This document shows positions 1-4,929 of a stretch of 10,793 bases of DNA, piece after piece. Source of the stretch: Kiritimatiellia bacterium (lineage in GTDB: Bacteria; Verrucomicrobiota; Kiritimatiellia; RFP12; UBA3636); contig JAFSUV010000204.1 of NCBI GenBank assembly GCA_017450425.1, forward strand, positions 1-10,793, in the 5' to 3' direction. Each line of letters begins with the position of its first letter. Positions within the stretch are counted from its first letter, which is position 1. Below the pieces are notes generated by a model, which did not search any database, had not been told where the DNA came from, and saw nothing but the letters and a program-made list of their open reading frames with translations. The translations under genes and the position numbers were made by a program.

Positions 1-663
1 ATGTCCGCCCTCGCCTTCGGCGCCCCGTTCGCGCTGAGGCGCGGCGACTCGGTGCTCGCCCTCGCCGGCGCGCTCGTCGTGCTGCTGGCGTTCGATCCGC
101 TTCAGGTGTTTGAAATCGGATTCGTCTTTTCGTTCCTGTGCACGGGAGCCATTCTGGCCCTTGCGCGCCCGCTGTCGGAAGCCATGGCGGCGGAATTCCG
201 CGCCACGAAGGCCGGCGGCGCCTTCCTCCGCGCCACCGCGCGATTGCCGCCGCTTGTGCGCCCTGCGGTGCGAAAAACCGTCAGGCTTGCGGCGATCGTC
301 CCGGTGTCGTTTGCCGCATGGCTCGCCTCCGCGCCGCTCACGGCCACGGTCTTCGGCCAGCTCAGCCCGGTGTCGATACTGTGCAACGTCGCGGTGATCC
401 CCCTTGCGGCGGTCTCCGTGGTCGCGGCGCTGGCGGCGCTGGCCGAAGCCGCACTGTTTCCGTCATGGGTGTGCGCGGCGCTTCCGGTAAACAAACTCGC
501 CGTCGCGGTGGCGTCCCTCATGGCGAAGGCGGCGTCGTTCGCCGCGGAATTGCCCGCCGCGACGTTCCACACCGCGCCGTGGCATCCGGGAGCGGTGCTG
601 GCGTGGTACTTCGGCTTAGTCTGCTTCGCGGCGTGGCTGCACCGCACGGACGGCGACGCCTGA
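1..663 (+). CDS. comEC: ComEC/Rec2-family DNA-uptake channel, C-terminal part (5' end outside window)
   Basis: This is the tail of an integral membrane protein of the ComEC/Rec2 competence family, which in known systems forms the inner-membrane channel that admits single-stranded DNA. The 220 visible residues are strongly hydrophobic, with several predicted membrane segments. They carry family-like blocks: a Leu/Ala-rich helix then DPLQVFEIGFVFSFLCTGA (about residues 32-50), and LSPVSILCNVAVIPLAAVSV (about 121-140), which matches the conserved 'N-ahll-iPl' helix. An ATG at position 1 is in frame, but ComEC proteins need several hundred residues before this point, so it is almost certainly an internal Met of a longer gene. 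The protein stops right after the last helix, with no C-terminal metallo-beta-lactamase-like domain; some family members lack it. It converges on the rfbD-rnc gene with 25 bases between the two stops. Confidence 0.85.
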   Translation: MSALAFGAPFALRRGDSVLALAGALVVLLAFDPLQVFEIGFVFSFLCTGAILALARPLSEAMAAEFRATKAGGAFLRATARLPPLVRPAVRKTVRLAAIVPVSFAAWLASAPLTATVFGQLSPVSILCNVAVIPLAAVSVVAALAALAEAALFPSWVCAALPVNKLAVAVASLMAKAASFAAELPAATFHTAPWHPGAVLAWYFGLVCFAAWLHRTDGDA

Positions 664-688
664 ACTTTTCGCGCGCCCGCCCCCGCCG

Positions 689-2251
689 TCAATCGCGCGG
701 GAGTTTTTCCAATAGCGCGGTCGCCGCCGCAGTTTCGGCGAGCCGCTTCGAGCGCCCTTCGCCGCGGGCGCTGAGCGCCCCGACGGAGACTTCGGCCGTG
801 AAAACGGTGTCCGAATCCGGCCCGCGGCGGTCGATTATCGCGTACACCGGCGTTTCGCCGCGCTTGGCGGCGACAACCTGAAGCTCGGATTTCGGACTTT
901 CGCCTCCGGGCGGCGGCGGCGAAACCGCAGCCAAATCCGCGCCGAAAATGCGCTGGAACGCGGCGAAGGCGGCTTCGGCGCCGCCGTCGAGCCAGATTGC
1001 GCCGAGCACGGCCTCCATCGCGTCCGCCAGATTGTGCGGGTTCCCGGCCCCGCCGTTTTCCTTTTCCCCGCGCCCGAAGCGCATGAAACGCCCGAGACCG
1101 AGCGCCGAAGCCTTGGCGGCGAGCGCTTCGCCGCTGGCGAGCGACGAGCGCATCCGCGTGAGCGCGCCTTCGGGCGCCTGGGGGAATCTGCCGTAAAGGT
1201 TTTCGGCGAGGCAGAGCCCCACGACCGCGTCGCCGAGAAATTCGAGCCGCTGGTTGCTTTCGACCCCGTCGCCCGGATGCTCGCAGACCCACGAAGGGTG
1301 CGTCAGCGCCGTGGCGAGGAGCGTACGGTCGCGAAACGTGTGTCCGAGGGCGGCCTCGGCTGCGGATTGCGCCGCCTCGGCAAGGAGCGCTTCGCGGTTT
1401 TCCTTCACGAAGTCCTGGAGGGCGGCGCGCCAGTCGTCCATGACCAGCACCCCCGCTTCGCGCAGACGGCGGTCGTCGAGTATGGAATTGGCCGGGCGCA
1501 CTGCGGGCGTCGGGTATTCCGCCGTGGTGCACGGCGTGATTTTGTGCGCCACGCCCATGAGCGAAAGGAACTCGTCCGCGAATTCCGCCCAGTTGGCATG
1601 GCCCTGCGAAACGGCATGGCACACGCCGCGGGGCCGTTTTTGCGGATCGAGCGCGATGACGGCGGCGATTTGACGCGCCAGCTGGAGCGACCAGGTGGGG
1701 CAGCCCCACTGATCCGCCACCACGCGGGCGGTGTCGCCGGGCTTCGCAAGCGCGAGCCTGAGCATCGTTTTCGGGAAATTCCGCCCGTGCGCGCCGTAGA
1801 GCCACGCCGTGCGCAGAATGACGCACTCGCAGCCGGAATCGAGGATCGCGCGCTCGCCGGCGAGTTTTGTCCTGCCGTACGCCGAGCGCGGCGCCGGCGC
1901 GGCCGTTTCGTCCGCCGCCTGAGGCACGGGCAGGTCTCCCGGCAGGACGTAATCCGTCGAGACATGCACGAGAAGGGCGCCGTTTTTGGCGCAATGCGCG
2001 GCGAGCGTCGCGGGGCCGGTGCAGTTGGCCCGGTAGGCGTCGGCTTCTGCGCTTTCGGCGGCATCCACGGCCGTCCAGGCCGCGCAGTTGACCACCACTT
2101 GCGGCTTGAAGGCGTCGAATTCGCGCGCCACCGATTCGTCGCTCGCTATGTCGATTTGCGGCAGATCGCGCAGCGCAAGTTCATGCCCGGAAAGCACTTT
2201 TGCGCAGTCGGTGCCAAGTTGTCCGCGCGAACCGGTTATCAGGATTCTCAT
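689..2251 (-). CDS. rfbD/rnc: Fused dTDP-4-dehydrorhamnose reductase (RfbD) and ribonuclease III (Rnc)
   Basis: One 520-codon frame holds two complete enzymes. Residues 1-289 are RfbD, the NADPH-dependent last step of dTDP-L-rhamnose synthesis. They show the Rossmann motif GSRGQLG (7-13), STDYV (98-102), the catalytic YGRTK (Tyr125, Lys129) and the family hallmark RPANSILDDRRL (252-263). Residues from about 292 to 440 are the RNase III nuclease domain: ALTHPS (315-320), the signature NQRLEFLGDAV (333-343; Glu337 and Asp341 metal ligands), Glu361, and ADAMEA (409-414; Asp410, Glu413). Residues 452-517 are a dsRNA-binding domain ending in the usual Lys/Arg-Ala-rich helix. The junction has almost no linker. 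Glu38 of the E. coli enzyme is Gln here, a common variant. The ATG at 2251 begins RfbD at its normal N-terminus. A GTG at codon 282 could separately start a 239-residue RNase III. Each domain call is very secure; whether the product is one polypeptide is inferred. Confidence 0.93.
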   Translation of the reverse strand: MRILITGSRGQLGTDCAKVLSGHELALRDLPQIDIASDESVAREFDAFKPQVVVNCAAWTAVDAAESAEADAYRANCTGPATLAAHCAKNGALLVHVSTDYVLPGDLPVPQAADETAAPAPRSAYGRTKLAGERAILDSGCECVILRTAWLYGAHGRNFPKTMLRLALAKPGDTARVVADQWGCPTWSLQLARQIAAVIALDPQKRPRGVCHAVSQGHANWAEFADEFLSLMGVAHKITPCTTAEYPTPAVRPANSILDDRRLREAGVLVMDDWRAALQDFVKENREALLAEAAQSAAEAALGHTFRDRTLLATALTHPSWVCEHPGDGVESNQRLEFLGDAVVGLCLAENLYGRFPQAPEGALTRMRSSLASGEALAAKASALGLGRFMRFGRGEKENGGAGNPHNLADAMEAVLGAIWLDGGAEAAFAAFQRIFGADLAAVSPPPPGGESPKSELQVVAAKRGETPVYAIIDRRGPDSDTVFTAEVSVGALSARGEGRSKRLAETAAATALLEKLPRD

Positions 2252-2284
2252 TGTTCAAAAGGTGCCTTTCGCACACCGCCGAAA

Positions 2285-2313
2285 ACACTACCAAACCGCC
2301 GAATCGTTTTCAA
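2285..2313 (-). promoter_or_regulatory. Candidate sigma70-type promoter for rfbD-rnc
   Basis: Read on the minus strand, TTGAAA (2308-2313, five of six matches to TTGACA) is followed after exactly 17 bases by TAGTGT (2285-2290, matching TATAAT at its three most conserved positions). A transcript would begin near 2278 and leave a leader of about 27 bases before the ATG at 2251. It lies between the gene and the large repeat, so the repeat would not be in this transcript. Found by eye, with no expression evidence. Confidence 0.4.
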
Positions 2314-2318
2314 CCGCA

Positions 2319-2392
2319 GTTTCATTTTCGTCACGCAGAGGCGCAGCGTTTCAGCCGTGTTTTCATTTTCGTCACACAGAGGCGCAGCGTTT
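2319..2392. repeat. Two direct copies of a 33-34 base unit (left outer arm)
   Basis: Units at 2319-2351 and 2359-2392 differ by one substitution (CACGCAG against CACACAG) and one extra T, and are separated by seven bases. Each reads, in reverse complement, like the CTCTGCGCCTCTGCGTGACG units of the right arm, so these two copies and the right-hand copies face each other. Confidence 0.8.
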
Positions 2393-2524
2393 ATTGGCCA
2401 TCTCCTCGCGACATTCCGATCAAGGCGGCTCCGCCGCCGCCGAAATTCCGGAGCGAGATCCCGAAATCCCGAAATCCCGAAATTCCGGCACCTTTCTCCC
2501 CGACTCGCGCGCGCGCTCGCACAC

Positions 2525-2623
2525 GGCTGGTTAGGGACGCGCCCACGGCGCGTCCGCAAAAAAAGGCTGGTAGGGACGCGCCCACGGCGCGTCCGCAAAA
2601 AAAAGGCTGGTAGGGACGCGCCC
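2525..2623. repeat. 40-base tandem repeat, two full copies and one partial, each with a perfect palindrome
   Basis: Units at 2525-2564 and 2565-2604, then a partial unit at 2605-2623, share GGCTGGTAGGGACGCGCCC as their start. Each full unit holds a perfect 9-base stem (ggacgcgcc / ggcgcgtcc) around a CAC loop, at 2535-2555 and 2574-2594, followed by GC and a run of seven or eight A. The first unit has one extra T and one A fewer. The array forms the loop region of the larger palindrome. On neither strand does a T run follow the stem, so these are not intrinsic terminators. Confidence 0.85.
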
Positions 2624-2744
2624 GAAAGTAGGGGAAAAAGGGTGCCGGCATTTCGGGATTTCGGGATTTCGGGATTTCGCGCCGGGATTTCGGCGGCGGC
2701 GGAGCCGCCTTGATTCGGGATGTCGCGGGGAGATGGCCGATAAT

Positions 2745-2804
2745 CTCTGCGCCTCTGCGTGACCAAAAACTCTGCGCCTCCGCCTCCTCTGCGCCTCTGC
2801 GTGA
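2745..2804. repeat. Three CTCTGCGCCTCTGCGTGA-type units (right outer arm)
   Basis: Exact copies of CTCTGCGCCTCTGCGTGA lie at 2745-2762 and 2787-2804, with a degenerate, shortened copy between them at 2770-2786. The third copy runs on into CGAAAATGAAAACACG, the reverse complement of the sequence at 2357-2372 in the left arm. Confidence 0.8.
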
Positions 2805-2820
2805 CGAAAATGAAAACACG

Positions 2821-3120
2821 GGTGAAATGCAAGTCCGCCGAAAAGCCCGCCGCCGTCGCGGTTTCCGGCGATGCGCCGGGAGAACGACGGGGCGCTCCGT
2901 TTTTCGCCGTCATATTTTTGCAAACGTGCGCCACAATAACGGCGAAAATCTTCACGCAAACGACAATAACGAACTGTTTTTATCGCAAATACCAGGCGAT
3001 TTCGACCGCCGGAGCGAATGCTCGAAAAATTTTTTCATCCCGCAGAACTTTTTTCTTGCATTTTTTCTTTTTTTTCCATAACATCCCGCCCCGTTTCAAC
3101 CAAAACTGAAAGATAAACCG
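2821..3120 (+). other. Gene-free AT-rich leader upstream of the ribosomal operon
   Basis: This 300-base stretch holds no credible gene on either strand. From about 2910 it becomes clearly richer in A and T than the coding DNA on both sides, and it ends in a long pyrimidine tract (about 3043-3077) with runs of six to eight T. Such composition is usual for promoter and UP-element regions of ribosomal operons. No riboswitch or recognisable protein-binding leader structure was identified. Confidence 0.6.
3056..3082 (+). promoter_or_regulatory. Tentative promoter of the rpmJ-rpsM operon
   Basis: TTGCAT (3056-3061) is followed after 15 bases by CATAAC (3077-3082), with T-rich DNA between and upstream. 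The -10 box keeps four of six consensus bases but the spacing is shorter than ideal. Transcription would start near 3089, about 30 bases before the rpmJ ATG. This is the best candidate by eye in the leader, no more. Confidence 0.3.
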
Positions 3121-3234
3121 ATGAAGGTTCGCAGTTCTGTAAATAGGTTGTGCGAACGATGCAAAATCGTCCGCCGCAAAGGGATCGTGCGCGTGGTGTG
3201 CACGAATCCGCGTCACAAACAACGGCAAGGGTAA
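3121..3234 (+). CDS. rpmJ: 50S ribosomal protein L36 (bL36)
   Basis: A 37-residue protein beginning MKVRSSVNRLCERCKIVRR and ending NPRHKQRQG, an unmistakable L36 of normal length. The four zinc ligands of the C+ form are all present: Cys11, Cys14, Cys27 and His32. L36 is a late-assembling protein of the large subunit that binds 23S rRNA. No good Shine-Dalgarno sequence precedes the ATG (TGAAAGATAAACCG), unlike every other ribosomal gene here. It is the first gene of the cluster: secY, map or infA, its usual upstream neighbours, are absent. Its TAA overlaps the ribosome-binding site of rpsM. Confidence 0.96.
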   Translation: MKVRSSVNRLCERCKIVRRKGIVRVVCTNPRHKQRQG

Positions 3235-3246
3235 GGAGACTGAGCC

Positions 3247-3651
3247 ATGCCACGACTGATGGGTATTGACATCCCCGACAACAAGCGCATCGAGATTTCG
3301 CTGCGCTACATCCACGGCATCGGCCCGGCTCGCGCCAAGTTCATCCTGGACGAGACGAAGATCGATCCCGGCAAGCGCGCCAACACGCTGACGGCGGACG
3401 AAATCCGCCAGATCATCGCCGTCATCGAAGGCAACTTCCATGTCGAAGGCGACCTGAGGCGCGAAGTTTCGCAGAACATCCGCCGTCTGGTCTCGATCGG
3501 CAGCTATCGCGGGACCCGCCACCGCAAGGGGCTTCCCGTGCGCGGCCAGCGCACCCGCACCAACGCCCGCACCCGCAAAGGCGCGAAGCACACCGTCGGC
3601 GCGGTTCGCGACAAGGCGGAGCGCAACGCGATGAAGAACGCCGCCAAGTAA
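3247..3651 (+). CDS. rpsM: 30S ribosomal protein S13 (uS13)
   Basis: S13 sits in the head of the small subunit, contacting the large subunit through bridges and the P-site tRNA through its C-terminal tail. The 134 residues show the expected helix-two-turn-helix region (IHGIGPARAKFILDE, about 23-37), the NIRRL segment and the diagnostic RHRKGLPVRGQRTRTNART stretch (about 97-115), followed by a basic tail. Length is slightly above the E. coli protein (118) because of the C-terminal extension after RKGAKHTVGA. AAGGAGA at 3233-3239, eight bases before the ATG, supports this start and overlaps the rpmJ stop, suggesting coupled translation. Confidence 0.97.
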   Translation: MPRLMGIDIPDNKRIEISLRYIHGIGPARAKFILDETKIDPGKRANTLTADEIRQIIAVIEGNFHVEGDLRREVSQNIRRLVSIGSYRGTRHRKGLPVRGQRTRTNARTRKGAKHTVGAVRDKAERNAMKNAAK

Positions 3652-3669
3652 TCAACGGAGAAACCGCAA

Positions 3670-4191
3670 ATGGCAGAAGAAAACAAAGCCGTCGGGGCGA
3701 CCGAGCCCGCGCCAGCCGCCGAGGCCGCCGCTCCCGCGCAGAATCCCGTCGATGACGCCCGCTCCGAAGCGATGAAGATCGTGATGGGCGACGTCATGCA
3801 GGCCGCAGCCGCTTCGGCGGACGACGGCAAGAAGCGCCGCCGCTCGATCCCGGCCGGCATCGCGCACATCACCGCGTCCTTCAACAACACCCAGTGCTGC
3901 ATCACCGACGCGCGCGGCAACGTCATCGCGTGGTCGAGCGCCGGCAAGGCGGGCTTCAAGGGTTCGCGCAAATCCACGGCCTTCGCGGGTACGCTCGTGG
4001 CCCAGGAGTGCGCGAAGAGCGCGATCGGCCAGGGCATGCACGAAGTCGAAGTGCGGGTGCAGGGCGCAGGCGCCGGGCGCGAGAGCGCGATCCGCGCCAT
4101 CGCCAACACCGGCATGTCGATCTCGCAAATCAAGGACATCACGCCGATGCCCCACAACGGCTGCCGTCAGCGCAAGCGCAGGAGGGTCTAG
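3670..4191 (+). CDS. rpsK: 30S ribosomal protein S11 (uS11) with N-terminal extension
   Basis: S11 lies on the small-subunit platform, binding 16S rRNA near the mRNA exit. The family core runs from about residue 54 to 173: GIAHITASFNNT (63-74), SAGKAGFKGSRKST (90-103), and the C-terminal PHNGCRQRKRRRV, including the Asn163-Gly164 pair equivalent to the isoaspartate site of E. coli. Two features are odd. Residues 1-53 form an Ala/Glu/Pro-rich, acidic extension, making the protein 173 residues against about 129 usually. The near-universal GPGPGR loop is GAGAGR (132-137). The long start is favoured because CGGAGA at about 3656-3661 is well placed before the ATG at 3670; internal Met codons 35, 39 and 43 have no comparable site noted. 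Confidence 0.96.
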   Translation: MAEENKAVGATEPAPAAEAAAPAQNPVDDARSEAMKIVMGDVMQAAAASADDGKKRRRSIPAGIAHITASFNNTQCCITDARGNVIAWSSAGKAGFKGSRKSTAFAGTLVAQECAKSAIGQGMHEVEVRVQGAGAGRESAIRAIANTGMSISQIKDITPMPHNGCRQRKRRRV

Positions 4192-4194
4192 AAA

Positions 4195-4809
4195 ATGGCA
4201 CGCTATACCGGTCCACAGACCAAGATTTCACGTCGTTTCGGCGAGCCCCTCTTCGGGCCCGACAAATTCCTCGACCGCCGCAACTTCCCTCCGGGGCAGC
4301 ACGGCCCGGCGAACAAGACGCGCCGCAAGAAGGCGTCGGACTACGCGCTGCAGCTGCGCGAGAAGCAGAAGGCGAAGTACATCTACGGGATGCTCGAGAA
4401 GCAGTTCCGCCGCTTCTTCGACGTCTGCCTCGCCAAGCGAGGCAACACCGGCGACTTGCTGCTCCAGATGTGCGAAAGCCGGCTTGACAACGTGGTTTAC
4501 CGCCTCGGTCTCGCGCCGACGCGCCCTGCGGCGCGCCAGCTCGTCGCCCACCGCCATGTCGAAATCGACGGCCGCCTCGCGAACATCCCGTCCGCGATCG
4601 TGAAGCCGGGCCAGAAAGTCGGCATCCGCGAGCGCGACCGCAACATGGTGGCGGTCATCGAGTCCGTGAAGCATCCCCGCGGCGCGGCCTGCGGGTGGCT
4701 CGAATTCGACGAAAGCACCAAAACCGGCACGTTCCTGCGTGCTCCGGAGCCTTCGGAAGTGCCCGAGACGATCGACATGCAGACGATCGTCGAGCTCTAC
4801 TCCCGCTAG
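4195..4809 (+). CDS. rpsD: 30S ribosomal protein S4 (uS4)
   Basis: S4 is a primary 16S rRNA-binding protein that nucleates assembly of the small-subunit body; in enterobacteria and bacilli it also represses its own operon. The 204-residue length is normal. The N-terminus MARYTGPQTKISRRFGEPL is typical, and it lacks the zinc-binding cysteines of the C+ form (only Cys78, Cys93 and Cys166 are present). The S4 RNA-binding domain spans about 95-158 (SRLDNVVYRLGL, then a VEIDG turn and IPSAIVKPGQ). Only three bases separate the rpsK stop from this ATG, and GGAGGG at 4181-4186 lies inside the end of rpsK, so the two are probably translationally coupled. Confidence 0.97.
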   Translation: MARYTGPQTKISRRFGEPLFGPDKFLDRRNFPPGQHGPANKTRRKKASDYALQLREKQKAKYIYGMLEKQFRRFFDVCLAKRGNTGDLLLQMCESRLDNVVYRLGLAPTRPAARQLVAHRHVEIDGRLANIPSAIVKPGQKVGIRERDRNMVAVIESVKHPRGAACGWLEFDESTKTGTFLRAPEPSEVPETIDMQTIVELYSR

Positions 4810-4929
4810 CGCTTCGCGCCCGCCGTTTCCGTGCGTGCTGCCGCGGCCGACGCGGCGCCGCAGCGCGGCGACGGCGGCAAATTCCCAACCGGCTTCCCGC
4901 AAGGGGGGCCACAACAAGGAGAAGGAACA
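4810..4929 (+). other. 120-base spacer before rpoA with the rpoA ribosome-binding site
   Basis: This is the longest gap inside the ribosomal cluster. It is GC-rich and in frame with rpoA from an ATG-less GTG-type open stretch (from 4831), but its translation (low complexity Ala/Gly/Gln) matches nothing in RNA polymerase alpha. AAGGAGAAGGA at 4916-4925, five bases before the ATG at 4930, fixes the true start. No convincing terminator or internal promoter was found. Confidence 0.7.

Larger units (their letters stand above)
2319..2820. repeat. Composite near-palindromic repeat element, about 500 bases
   Basis: The element has nested inverted arms. The inner arms run 2396-2492 and 2641-2738; aligned by eye as reverse complements they differ at only about seven places over 97 bases, and weaker matching continues inward to about 2506 and 2627. 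Both contain a GGCGGCTCCGCCGCCGCCG block and three tandem CCCGAAAT octamers (2460-2483; reverse complement at 2650-2673). The outer arms are TTTTCATTTTCGTCACxCAG-type units (2319-2351 and 2359-2392) opposing CTCTGCGCCTCTGCGTGA units on the right. Long open frames on both strands here merely translate the repeats. There is no transposase and no obvious target duplication. It resembles a dispersed non-coding intergenic repeat or MITE-like insertion; which one cannot be told from a single copy. Confidence 0.85.

Noticed and set aside
1..663. ComEC fragment as a complete 220-residue gene starting at base 1
   Set aside because: The ATG coincides with the window edge, and the family needs much more N-terminal sequence; a truncated gene by window cut is far more likely than a pseudogene.
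670..708. Terminator of comEC: CGCGCG (670-675) pairing with CGCGCG (694-699), followed by TTTTT (704-708)
   Set aside because: The loop is 18 bases, the stem only six, and the T run starts five bases late, inside the end of the convergent gene. Possible but too weak to list.
102..1994. Very long antisense open frame opposite comEC and spanning rfbD-rnc in another frame
   Set aside because: Its translation is Arg/Ala/Gly-rich without motifs, while the in-frame genes on the same DNA have complete conserved motifs. It is a by-product of GC-rich third positions. The same holds for long shadow frames opposite rpoA, the phosphate transporter and the ABC ATPase.
2535..2604. Intrinsic terminators formed by the 9-base stems
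   Set aside because: On the plus strand the stem is followed by A rather than T, and on the minus strand by CTACCAGCC. Neither gives the U-tract needed.
2525..2623. CRISPR array
   Set aside because: The 40-base units abut each other without distinct spacers, there are only two and a half of them, and no cas gene is present.
2248..2959. Several long open frames on both strands through the spacer (up to about 235 codons)
   Set aside because: They translate the inverted and tandem repeats into repetitive Arg-rich strings such as TQRRRG and SRRGAE, overlap each other in several frames, and resemble no protein. High GC content removes stop codons.
3010..3045. Hairpin GAGC-GAAT-GCTC followed by A and T runs in the leader, as attenuator or terminator
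   Set aside because: The stem has only four pairs and the T run begins several bases after it.
4831..4929. Longer RpoA starting upstream at 4831
   Set aside because: The added residues are low-complexity and absent from alpha subunits, whereas the ATG at 4930 has a clear ribosome-binding site and gives the normal N-terminus.
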